Positions 26,010-36,704 of a DNA stretch of 64,000 nt are shown piece by piece (position 1 is the first letter of the stretch; the number at the start of each line of letters is the position of its first letter). Source of the stretch: Epiperipatus broadwayi (Eukaryota > Onychophora > Udeonychophora > Euonychophora > Peripatidae); NCBI GenBank assembly GCA_028023455.1, contig JAQFVV010006837.1, positions 1-64,000 of the forward strand, given 5' to 3'. A model generated the notes under the pieces. The model searched no databases and was not told where the DNA came from. It saw only the letters and a list, made by a program, of their open reading frames with translations. Position numbers and translations under genes: made by a program.

Positions 26010-26860
26010 TTTCTCTTTACAACAAGTTTTGCAAGCATCTTATTGCACACACACATTTTTTGAGATAGTCTAATTAGATTATGACTAGAGCTCTTCTTTA
26101 CTGTCTTTAAATTATTAATCCAGATCCCACCTTATCTAGATTGGATTGAGCAGTCATTGTCTCAAACTAATGTGTACACAAATAGATAATGCATAACCAG
26201 TAGCAAGAGCAGATCAATAGGTGATATTGCTCAATGAATCTGAATGCTTCTATTAAGGATGGAGATCTAGAAATAAATAGTCAAGACTTTTGAAAATAAG
26301 GCTAGGAAACTATTGTCACAAAGCTGAACAACAGTATCCACATTCTTCATACATGTTCTGCAGAAAACTAAGTTACAAAGCTGAAAGAGAGAATCAACAT
26401 TCTCCAGACAATATCTGTTAAGCTAAATGGTTGAGGCAAGATGCAAAGCATAGCCAGAAGGGTCATGCAAACCCTTCTTCCATAATTCATCCTAGAACTT
26501 GGAGTGGGATGAACTTGGAGCTATATTTCACCAATGGTAGCAGGCAGAGTATAACCATTGTAAAAAATCATAAATACAGCAATGTATATTTGTTTTCATG
26601 TATATATAAAACATTATTCTATATTTAAAAGGGTTTGTATTCTGTTTTCAGCTCTTGCTTTTTTTCTTCCCTATTTACATTACTTCTCTAGACATTACTG
26701 ACTGAACTAGACTTATATAGAACACCATTTGAAGTTCTGCAGTAATTTTTATCAACTTTGCTAATTTGTATAAGTTAAGATTTTTATTAACATGCATTTA
26801 TTTCAATACACTAATTTTCTTTTCTGCAAATCACTGTTAGTTATGGAGTGCTTTAATATT
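26010..26860 (-). repeat. LTR-like direct repeat, copy 2, interrupted
   Basis: This repeats the blocks of the copy at 23352-23700 but is split between ctcttctttactg (about 26102) and gggtttgtattctg (about 26632). If the pair are LTRs, this would be the 5' LTR of the minus-strand Ty3/Gypsy element. Substitutions between the two copies are numerous, consistent with an old insertion. Confidence 0.5.
26103..26632. other. Unidentified ~530-bp insertion in the LTR-like repeat
   Basis: These bases are present in the second LTR-like copy and absent from the first, so they were inserted after the repeats formed or were lost from the other copy. The segment is less AT-biased than its surroundings. A 65-codon plus-strand frame (26431-26628) has no recognised relatives. 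I see no clear terminal repeats or target duplication. Confidence 0.45.
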
Positions 26861-26864
26861 GTCT

Positions 26865-27450
26865 ATATTCTATATTGGCCAGTCTGTACTCACAAACACA
26901 CAACTTTATTAATAAAGATATACATTTTTTTTTCTATTGCATAAAAAATTAAATACTTTTAATGGCTTACTTATTTATAATAAATTCTTTGTTTAAAAAA
27001 GTAATCAAATAGTTCGTTGCTCAAAAAAGTCATAGGGTATTTGAATAATTTAAGTTGCAAACCATGGACTTTTAATCTCAAGTTTGCCAAATCATTACTG
27101 AACTAAACCATGAGATAAATTATTAAAATTATACGGTTCGCTAGATGAACAAAAATAATATGTAAAACGCAGCAAATAAAATCTAATTGGCAATAAAATG
27201 ATTATGGAAGAATTTTAAATAATTTAAAACATTAATATCGACATTCATTTGTATTTTATTTTCTTCTATAAAATTTAAAGCTTATTCATTAGTTTATTTT
27301 TAAAAATAATACATTTATTGATAAAAAAAGATTCAATGCAAACAAAAAAATTTGTCAATAGCTTAAAAAACACACAATCATTTTTTATCATAAACATAAA
27401 AAACAAACAAACTGATGCACAGTAAAGTTTACTGCATGAGTATTCCTATG
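26865..27450. other. AT-rich DNA, nothing recognised
   Basis: No coding frame, repeat copy or element boundary recognised. Confidence 0.5.
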
Positions 27451-27451
27451 A

Positions 27452-27709
27452 AGATTCACAGGAAGTTCCAGCAATAGAATTAAAAGAGCTGAGTTACGAG
27501 CCGTAGATCCAAAACGCGAGTCCGCAACTCTACAGAAAGCAGAAAGGGTACAAATAATAAAGTTGTGGAAGAATAAATATAAGCAAAGTGATTATACAGA
27601 AAGTGAGTTATCGATTTTTATGCTGGGTTTGGGAAAAGATAAGGGGGATTTAGATACAAAGGCCATGGAGTTGACAAAGATTATGTTGAGGAAATGGGAT
27701 GGAGCATGA
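27452..27709 (+). other. Unidentified GC-richer open frame without ATG start
   Basis: From the TGA at 27449 the plus frame is open for 85 codons to a TGA at 27707. The encoded peptide is hydrophilic, with charged runs and a plausible helical character: RAELRAVDPKRESATLQKAE near its start, then KLWKNKYKQSDYTESELSIF, and MELTKIMLRKWDGA at the end. Codon composition is clearly unlike the flanking AT-rich DNA. A second frame immediately upstream (EYSYEDSQEVPAIELKELSY, about 27437-27500) overlaps it, as if one coding sequence had been frameshifted. The GC-richer block continues to about 27840 and ends in a cacatcatatcatatcatac tail. I do not recognise the protein. It may be a retrotransposon ORF or a retrocopy; a host exon is less likely, as no good splice acceptor is obvious. 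Confidence 0.4.
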
Positions 27710-27844
27710 TATGGGAAAACATAGGGCGGGGAATGGAAAGGGAAGGTAAAGTGGCTAACAGGTTTCTCTGGGCATAGTTGCTGAGAGTTTCCTCACTCTG
27801 TATAAGGAGAAGTCACAGTGCGTCACATCATATCATATCATACA

Positions 27845-28670
27845 TAAAAATTTACATATTACCACTTTATAAATAACGCTATTTTTTTTTTTTTAAATTA
27901 TTATTTTTTTATCATTTTAAAAACAAAAAGTCTAAATCCGAGGTTTCCATTTTGGATTTACCATTTCTAAATCATGTAGTTAATTCATAGTCTTAACAAC
28001 TAATAAACGTAATTTCAACGAGCAATTAAGATCCTTAAAGAGATTAAAATCTTTTTAAAAGGTTTTAAAATTCTAATTATAAATTAATTACTTGTTTAAT
28101 GTCATTTCATTAAAACATGCTATATCTAACTTTTTTTTAAAAAATATATCTTGTTTATTATTGTTACATAAAATAATTAAACAAACATATAATGCACATA
28201 TAAGTTTAATTTTTTTTTACAATCTCATACTTTATGAACGTTTTTAAATTTAGTTTGATAATTTTAAAATTTAAATTATAAATATAATGTTTTTTTATAG
28301 ATGCACGTAAGACTATCTACAATAAACATGACAAACACGCACATACGAACAAATATCTCACTGAAGAACAATAGTTTCTCTAACTGCTTTTCAATATAAA
28401 TAGTACAGAAGTTCTTGTTAATCACCCATATTAAATAACAGTTGAACGTTTGTTTCTTTCTCGAAATAACTGTTTATTAACCAAAAGTATATGGCTAGCT
28501 AGACTGATTAAAAAACAGCCAATTTAAAAAAAATAATGCTAAGCATGTTTAAAATCTTGATATAATTCCAAGTTTCATATAATTTGGATAAGAATTCTAA
28601 GTCATGGATATTGCAGATAGAAGCACTGACTATTATTTCCTAAAATCTTAGTAAATAAATATGTCACCAA
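27845..28670. other. AT-rich DNA, nothing recognised
   Basis: No coding frame or element recognised; several poly-A and poly-T runs. Confidence 0.5.
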
Positions 28671-28672
28671 TT

Positions 28673-29565
28673 CATATTTTGGTACTATGGTATTAGAGCG
28701 GCCACATGAAGAATTATAATCGTTTAATCATAAAATTAATTAGGTTACTAAATCAAAAACATATTTTAAAATCTACATTTAAAAAAAAAAAATTTAATAA
28801 AAAAAATACGAAAAGCATTAATGTAAAGAATAGTTAAAATGCGTGTTTAAATAAAATTGAGTGTGTGTTTGCATGTGCATATTCTGCATAATCTATTTTA
28901 ATACATTGTACAGGCTTACACCTGCATTTATATATGTAATATATGCGGGACTCCAACTCAGACTTTCACACGACCTACAACTCTCAGTGCCATCTTATAT
29001 TGCTGACTCACCTGATCACATACATGTTGAAAAGATAAATAATCACCAATATACGTATTTAATGCTAAACCAGCACTCATCAGTTGGTTCAGATTACCAT
29101 CTCCACACATATATACAATTAGTACTCAGCTTTATATTAAGATAACCAATCTTCATACTTTAATGAGTGCTGGTTTAGCATGAAATATGTATATTGGTGA
29201 TTATTTATCTTTTCAACATCTGTGTGATCAGGTGAGTCAGCAATATAAGATGGCACTGAGAATTGTAGGTCGTGTGAAAGTCTGAGTTCGAATCCCGCAT
29301 ACATTACATATATTAATGCATGTGTAAGCCTGTACAATGTATTAAAATAGATTATGCAGAATATACACATGCAAACATACACTCAATTTGATTTAAACAC
29401 GCATTTTAACTATTCTTCACATTAATGCTTTTCGTATTTTTTTTTTTATTAAATTGTTTTTTTTTTTAAATGCAGATTTTAAAATGTGTTTTTGATTTAA
29501 TAACTTAATTAATTTAATGATTATAATTCATGTCACAGCTCTAATACCACAGTATCCATATTTTT
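28673..29565. mobile_element. Long foldback containing inverted FB1 modules
   Basis: The left arm (28673-29083) and right arm (29162-29565) are inverted copies around an axis near 29120, with a loop of roughly 80 bases. Pairs include tattagagc at 28691 with gctctaata at 29538, and cagcactcat at 29071 with atgagtgctg at 29163. The inner part of each arm is the FB1 module seen at 3.84-4.65 and 7.46-8.08 kb; the outer ~220 bp is also inverted-repeated although it is not part of that module. Two open frames (94 codons plus, 81 codons minus) encode almost the same peptide because they read the same repeat from both arms; they are not genes. Confidence 0.9.
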
Positions 29566-29569
29566 TCTT

Positions 29570-30020
29570 AAAGGAATAACCCAAATATTTTATGACATCT
29601 TTTATAATCAATTCTCTCATTGTCAATTTAGAGTATGTGTCAAACTTTTCATAATAATTTTATTTTTTTCTATAATAATTTGCTTTAATAAATATAAACT
29701 CCATGTAATTTATTCTTTTCTTCTATACTTAAATTATTAATTTTGAAACACACTAGAATCTGCTTGCTCAATATTTTTTTGTATTTGACCTTAAGTTGTA
29801 TTTTTTTTTTAAATCAAATCTTTATGTTTTAGTTAAATTTTATTAATAAATCCAAATAATGAAAGTAACATTAGGAACAAAATGTCAGTTTTGTAAATAA
29901 AAAAAATCTCAGGAATAATGTTAAGAATATAAACGATTTCATGAATGCCTTCAGTCTAATTAATATATTTTATAAAGAAAAAAAAACATAATCTTTAGAA
30001 AATCTTTAGTTTTTATTATA
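29570..30020. other. AT-rich DNA, nothing recognised
   Basis: No coding frame or element recognised. Confidence 0.5.
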
Positions 30021-31111
30021 TACACCTGGGTCTCTTTTTACGCGATTTTGAAGTTATGTGATTCATGTTTCTTTAGAAGTCGAACTCCGATAATGCGCTA
30101 TTACTTTAAATAATAAATTTCGCGCACTTATGTCATATTGAAAGTAATAGCACATTATTGGAATTCGACTTTCATCTTAGTAATTTCAATATTTTCAGTG
30201 CTTTATAATAGTAAGATTGTATGCAATAATGAAATTAAAATCATGATTTCCACATTTTATGTATACACACATTAAATTTTACAAGATTATAATGTAAATT
30301 TGTTCAAACATTGTGCATGTTAATTTTGCATTTTAAATCACATTCTGTTTCTGCTTTTTAAAAAAGAACATAATCAATTATTAATCATTTAGTGTCCACA
30401 AGTTTATTTTTAAAAGGTGAGTAATAGCAGTGAGCACAATTAAAATTGAAAATTAAAAACTGATTTTTAATTGTAATTAACAATTTAAAAATTACTTACA
30501 GTGACTTGAAATTAATGTGATGTGAAACGTAATTTGATTTTTAAATGGAATTGAAAATTAAAAAATTAAAGACAAAAATAAGAATTTAATTTTTAGTTGT
30601 TAGTTTCATAAACAATTAATAAAATCATTGTCTCGAAGATTAATTAGTAATTACGTTGTCATCAGAAAACCATTAACACAACATGTGTGTGAAGTTGGTG
30701 CTAGTTGTATTTCCTCTTGTGAAGAATCTGATTTTTTACCAGTTTGCAAACGAACCTGTTTATTGGCAAATAGCGATAATAATTAAAACGTGTATAAAAA
30801 ATGTAAATTACTGTACTGTAAATGATGCATAAAAATATATTATTTTGAATAAAACTAAATATTATAGTTAAAAAAAGTTTGTCTTGTATCAATTTTTTTC
30901 AAATTTGAAATTTTTTATTAGTCGTATTTTCTTTTCTTTTGCGCGAATTTTAAAGTAATTTTACGTTGGTGCTTTGCTTTTACATGACTTTTAAAAAGTC
31001 ACAGTCCATATCCCCCCTTTCTCAAGGTAAGTTACATCTATTTTTGTGCAATTTCATTTGCACGTGTTTTCTGAGGAACCTATCTATCGCATAAAACGAG
31101 ACCGAGGTGTA
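30021..31111. mobile_element. pogo/Tigger-like non-autonomous DNA transposon
   Basis: The ends are inverted repeats next to a TA dinucleotide on each side (30021-30022 and 31110-31111). The left end reads cacctgggtctctttttacg then cgat; the right end on the opposite strand reads cacctcggtctcgttttatg then cgat, i.e. about 24 bp with four differences. TA target duplication plus a GGTCTC...TTTTACGCGAT-type terminus is the pattern of pogo/Tigger-like elements. The left flank also carries ttgaagttatgtgattcatg then gaagtcgaac, which I associate with the same group. The ~1.09-kb interior is AT-rich, with no transposase domain recognised. It contains an internal hairpin at 30078-30170. Confidence 0.65.
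30078..30170. repeat. Internal hairpin, ~28-bp imperfect arms
   Basis: aagtcgaactccgataatgc followed by gctattacttt is mirrored by gaaagtaatagc and acattattggaattcgactt. Arms are about 28-30 bp around a loop of about 33 bp. It sits near the left end of the pogo-like element and may be a nested MITE or part of that element. Confidence 0.7.
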
Positions 31112-31114
31112 TAT

Positions 31115-32456
31115 ATATTTAAAAAAAATAAAAATGCAGGTATAAATAATGAAAGCATTACTTCAATTTTCCAATTAAAAAAGAATAATAATGATATTAA
31201 TACCAAAGTATTTCCTATCTAATGTTAAATAAGTTTTTAGGACATTTTTGTTCTAAAAAATAAATATATTACTTAATAAAAATAAATATTTAATAATTTA
31301 GTATAAAAAAGTAACTAATACATAAATAAAATAAATTTATTTTGTGTCAATGTTAAGGTAAATAACTAATAATAACCACCAAAATCAATCTTTATGGTGC
31401 AATTGTAGAAGTATACTTTTCATGATTTAAGTTCTCTCCTTTTCTTATTACTGCTAACATCTAGACAATTATTAAAACTAAAATATTCAGTTTACCAGAA
31501 TTGTGGGTGTCATATCACTTAAACACAATGATAGAAAGACATGAAGGGAATTGTAAGTGCTAAATAATGTATTTTTTATACAAATTTTATTAAAAAGTTT
31601 AGCACTTACAATGAAAAGTATTCAAATATCTACTTTTCTCTAAAACCTCCTGTAAATCTTTAAATCATGGAAGATATGCCTAATAGAAAGTAACAATTTT
31701 GAAATCAATTTATTATATTAAAAACACATCTTTTCTGAAATAATTATATTAATTAGTATACATATTTTAATGGACCAATTTTATCATGACTTACTTTTAA
31801 AATGTAACACTTTCTATCTTGCACTATAGCTGAATTAGCTCTTTTTTCATTTTTAAATATATAACAAAAATTCACACTAATTCTATTATATAAAGTAGTG
31901 AAAATTTTTTTATTGTAATGTTATTTTATTAATACATTACTATTTTATTCATTATTTATATTTCATAAATTATTTTATTAAAGTGAAACTTTTTTGAATG
32001 ATGTTAATGTAAAATATTTTTATAAAGCCTATATTTTTTAAATAAAAAAAAATATTTGAAACATCATATTTCTAATAGTACAGTAGAACAATAATTCAAA
32101 AGCTCTTGATTGACATCCAGATCAAAAAAATATCAATAAAAGAATGAAATTTTAATTTTTTAAATTTTAATATTTTATTTCACATTGCAATCAACTTTAT
32201 TGGTGCAATCACAAAAAATTGCTGCTAATACTTTTACACTTCAGTCAATCATGTAGTTAAAATTTATCGATTTAAAATCAGTTAGAAATTGTAACTTTTG
32301 ACATTTTATCATTTCCAATTTTCATTAAAAAAAAATTGATATGTTTTACTCTTATTGATAGCATAATCTATACACATAATTTTTAAACAATGTAACACAG
32401 GTTTATATATACTTTACATATATTTAAAAATGTCTATACTATGTGTGTATTACAAA

Positions 32457-32519
<63 letters not shown>

Positions 32520-33090
32520 TTATTTTGCTTAATGTTTTTGTGTAATATTTAATTTTAATTGCTAGTGCACAGATAGTATGTAAATTAAACAGCCAGGATT
32601 TTTCATCTTAACACATATTCAGTACTGTTTTTTATATTAATTCAATGATGTTTTGTTGAGTATAACTTTTTTTTTTTACAAATTCCTGTCAAAACTAATT
32701 TAACAATAAAGATTCCAAATTATTTTAATACGTTTATGCAAAAATGTTCTTAGAATTTAACTTAGACTAATTGTTTAGGTTTAAAAATATTTATCTTGGA
32801 TCATATAATACTAAAACACAATGATTTTTAATGAGCATGTAAATAATTTTATTAGATATAAATATGTAATGCTAAGAATATAAATCTATTACATGATAAA
32901 ATATATTGGCATTGACATAAAAAAAAATTGCACTAATTACAAGTTTATTTAAATGGTTCTTTGGGGATTTTGCTTGTAAATTGTCTTAGTAATATATTCA
33001 GACTTTTTGCTTGTTAAAGAGGTTTACCAAATAATATTTTATGTATTTTAAAATTATTTTATTACTTTTATATTAGATTTTCTACTTTAT
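31115..33090. other. AT-rich DNA with hairpin and (AT)n tract
   Basis: A perfect 15-bp hairpin (attgtaagtgctaaa at 31550-31564; tttagcacttacaat at 31598-31612) has a 33-bp loop. An uninterrupted (TA)n run occupies 32461-32515. The stretch 33020-33095 resembles 37060-37135 (aaataatattttatgt, tttatattagattttct, tatattttaa), a probable dispersed repeat. No coding frame. Confidence 0.6.
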
Positions 33091-33096
33091 TATATT

Positions 33097-33474
33097 TTAA
33101 TAAGAGTACCAAACTCTCCATACAGTAGTGCCACCAAGTGCAGGCCTTAGTAATCAGTGGATGCAGGAAGAATTCTGCATAAAATCCAAATCTAATGCCT
33201 ACTCATCCAATATCTGCAGACTAGTTTTTAGCTTGTGGCTTTCATCAATGAGAGCCTTGGATTTGTGAGTATTGCACCTTAGGATGTAGGTGCAGCGCTC
33301 TCAAATACAAGGCGCACACTGATGAAAGCCACAAGCTAAAAGCTAGGCTGCAGATATTGGATGAGTAGGGATTAGATAGATATTTTATGCAGAAACCTTT
33401 CTACATCCATTATTTACTTATAAAAGCTTGCATCTGCTCACACTACTGTATGGAGAGTTTGGTACTCTTATTAA
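33097..33474. mobile_element. Full-length hairpin MITE, perfect 30-bp TIRs
   Basis: The left terminus at 33101-33130 (taagagtaccaaactctcca then tacagtagtg) is matched exactly by its reverse complement at 33441-33470. Homology of the arms continues inward: gcataaaatcc, ctactcatccaatatctgca and gcttgtggctttcatca pair with their counterparts. Even the centre (ccttggatttgtgag / ctctcaaatacaagg) is self-complementary, so the whole 378 bp forms one hairpin around about 33286. TTAA lies immediately outside both ends, suggesting a TTAA target duplication as in piggyBac-like elements. Because the ends start with ta, a TA duplication (Tc1/mariner or pogo type) is equally compatible. No coding capacity. 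Confidence 0.85.
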
Positions 33475-33479
33475 CAGCA

Positions 33480-35440
33480 TGTGCAAGCATATCAAATAGG
33501 GATCATGTGATGTTTTGATGATTATACTTTAAATTCCACTCTCAATATTTTTCTAGTATATTGATTATATTCCTATTATTTGATTGTTGTTTTTGAAAAA
33601 AATAATATATATATAATAATGGAATGCATAATTTGAGATGGTTATACCTGGGGTGATCGTGGAGTAATGGTGTTGGAATCAACATCATGAGATGTCATTG
33701 ACAGATCACTCTGTGAGATCAGCCCAGTTAACTCCCTAAAGTAATTATAATTAACAATAAATCCACCAGCATTATCAATAAGTATAAGTAATACTAAAAA
33801 AAAAATAACAATTTATCATAAATAATCAACAATCAAAATAAATCAAGTCAATCTTGTGACTGGATTTGAAACAGATCTACTGTAGACCAGGTCAACTATT
33901 TAGTCTTTGCCAGCTTGGGGCGATTATTTAAACATAATTTAGATGCACAAACTTAAGTGTGAATCCATAGAATATATAACCATAAAAAAATAATACTGTG
34001 ATATTAAAACATGCTGATCATCACCAATGCTCTGGCCACCTATAAAGTTAAATTCTGATAAATACTAAATTAAATAAAATGTAGTGCATGGGCTTTGAAG
34101 AATATAATTGTCACACAAAACCAGGACATATCAACTGGATGCTCTTAAGCACAAATATATGCACTCCCATATATCAGACCATTATGACTAAATCTAGCTC
34201 AGAGACCATAAACACTATTACTGTAACCATGATCAAGATATTATGCAAATACATAAGATCTAAAACCACTTAGAATTAAGTCACTGGAATAATTTTTAAC
34301 AATTGAATACAAGTTTATTAATAACAATAACAAAAAAAAATGAAGTCACGGTCTATAAAATAAGGCTATATACATATAAGCTTTCTGATTTTGATTAACA
34401 TACAATTAAAAATTATCACATTGTGATTTACATGATTAATACAAAATTCAAGTTATTACTTTGATTTACAATATCTCTCAATGGATTTACATAAAATGCA
34501 CATATATATCTGCACAGACATGAATTATACTTTAAAATTGAACTTATTTAAATTAATATTTAATAATAAAAATGATTAAATTTTACATGTGTAAATTTGA
34601 TGCTCATTGATATGTACGCACACAGACATGCCACAAAATAATTTCTGAATATCTTTGACTTGCCATAAAATAAAAATATATGATTAAAATTAAGTTATAT
34701 TTTAATGAAACAAATATCCTATAATTTGCAATGATGTGCGATATATTAATTTATTAACATAACATTTGAATTTATCAAAATAATAAAATTATTAATTTTT
34801 ATACCACAGAATTAACATATATGTTTGTGCACATAGAAATGTATGTGCACACTGGCAATTATATATTTCATTTTCTCAAAATAAAATAATTTTCACAGTC
34901 ATTTTTTATTGAATATGTGTAATTTTCTTGTATACAGGTGTATATAAAAAAGTATAAAAAAATTGTCAATTTTTGACAGGTAATTTTATGACTGATTATC
35001 AACAGCTTTAAATTTAAAATGACTTTTTTTTCTTAAAATAAGATCGTTAATGAACCCATCATTTCATTCAAGCAAAATTTTATTTAATGGCTTTCTTTTA
35101 AATATATAAAATGATCTATGAATTAATTCCTTTATTTTTATTTTTAATCCAAGCCAAAGTATTACTTGCATTATTATTATTTTTTCTCTCATCTAAAAGA
35201 TTTTTTGGAAATCTTTTTTGTTCTTTTTTCAAAATAAATTTTAAAATAATTCTCTCTATAAAGATATCACCATTGCAGGTTGCTCTTAATCATAACATTT
35301 AAAAATAAAAAATATAAAGATTTTTAAACAATTTAAAATAATATTGTTCTATATATATCTATCATTTTAAAATGTTATTTTAAAATGTCATTTTAAAATG
35401 AATTATTTGAAACAACTCACTTTATATAAATATGATGTGA
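33480..35440. other. AT-rich DNA, no supported gene
   Basis: The tract 33640-34110 is less AT-biased but contains no convincing frame. The 61-codon frame at 34088-34273 has no recognised relative. A weak tRNA-like A box lies near 34025 but no B box follows. Confidence 0.4.
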
Positions 35441-35449
35441 TGCATTTAT

Positions 35450-35765
35450 CTGTGGTTCCTGTATAGCTAATCCTTCAGCAAGCTAAAGAATTCTTTTGGG
35501 GAGCCAGTCTTAGTGATTGTCATCATCAAAAAAGATATAATCAGGTTAATTGTTTGGCATCGATCAGTTCTCTTCTGGCTAGGATTGGCATACTTCAGGC
35601 AAGCTATCTTCTAGAACACATTTAAGCAGGCTAGTGAACACAGAAAGTGGGTCTATTTCATGTGAATTAAAACATCTCTGTAGTGAACCATAGAGCAGCT
35701 GCTGGACTTGTCCCTTTTGTCTTCCTTTACATCTTCATGGTAGTTTTCTGTCCAGATCTGGACTA
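35450..35765 (-). other. Possible decayed coding tract, family unknown
   Basis: Across about 35470-35760 one minus-strand frame is protein-like apart from several stops. It includes GQVQQLLYGSLQRCFNSHEI, DPLSVFTSLLKCVLEDSLPE and, after stops, PDYIFFDDDNH. Composition is much less AT-biased than the flanks. I cannot assign a family; a retrocopy or an old transposon ORF would fit. Confidence 0.3.
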
Positions 35766-35769
35766 TTCT

Positions 35770-36490
35770 GCTAGGCAACTACTCAAAACAACTACTAGCC
35801 AAAACTCTTAAAAAATTACTATCCAAACTATTAGCCAACTCTTACAAAAACCAATAGCCAAACTAAAACTAATCTTTTTATCAACTCTTTTTATAGTGGT
35901 GAGATGACAAAAACACAATTAAAAATTGTTTTTTCTTGATTAAAAACAATTCCAATCATTTCAAAAGCAACAAAGATTTTTAAAAATAGATAATAGACAT
36001 TTCCATAATAATGGTCAAACATAAATTTGTCCATAATGTTGTTTTTAGAAGTGTATTTTGAAAAGGCACTAATATAGGGCAAAAACCAGTTCAATAAAGG
36101 AAATATTTATTATTTTTATATAGTTGTTTTATTTCAATTGTGTTGAATTATTATTAATAATAGACATTTTTACAATTATGAGAAAACATAGCTTATTTTT
36201 CATTTTAAAATCAGAATACAATAAAAATATTTATTAGACCTTTTTATATGTTTAATTTATAAAAAAATGATTTTAAAACCAAAATTATTTAACCTTTTAC
36301 TAGGATTATTTTATTCCAAAAAATGTAGAAAAATATCTACAAAATTTTTGTGTGTTTATTTCTACTTTTCCTTTCAACTTTATATATATTTGTGCACACA
36401 ACTTAAGTTATTGTGTGTTATGTAACACATACAGTTACAATACATATATTGAAGCATTGCAATTATTATATACAATATAAAAATTCTATA
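35770..36490. other. AT-rich DNA, nothing recognised
   Basis: No element or coding frame recognised. A short tandem of actagccaaac/actattagccaac-like units lies at about 35790-35870. Confidence 0.4.
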
Positions 36491-36494
36491 AAAA

Positions 36495-36700
36495 TATAAT
36501 TTTATGCTTATTTTAGTAAACCTAGTATGAATGTATTAGTAGCCTACTTATTGTTATCAAAATTATAACTATTTGTTGTTATAAAACAATGAACTTTTAA
36601 ATATTATTTAATGAAAAATTATTATAATTTTGATAACTATAAGTAGGATACGGAAGTATTGAAAGTATATTAGATTTACTAAAATAAATATTTAAATAAT
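36495..36700. mobile_element. Foldback element (family FB2), copy 1
   Basis: Arms of about 90 bp pair around 36598: ttttagtaaa at 36511-36520 with tttactaaaa at 36675-36684, gcctacttattgttatcaaa with its counterpart ttttgataactataagtagg. The same arrangement and arm sequence recur at 41236-41446, so this is a dispersed palindromic family. No coding capacity. Confidence 0.7.
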
Positions 36701-36704
36701 ACAT

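Noticed and set aside
28861-29382. Two near-identical peptides on opposite strands as a gene pair
   Set aside because: They arise because both arms of one palindrome are read; the same peptide also occurs at 7468-7707 in another FB1 copy.
34015-34060. tRNA-like A box on the minus strand (ggtggccagagcattgg)
   Set aside because: No B box or stem structure follows at the needed distance.
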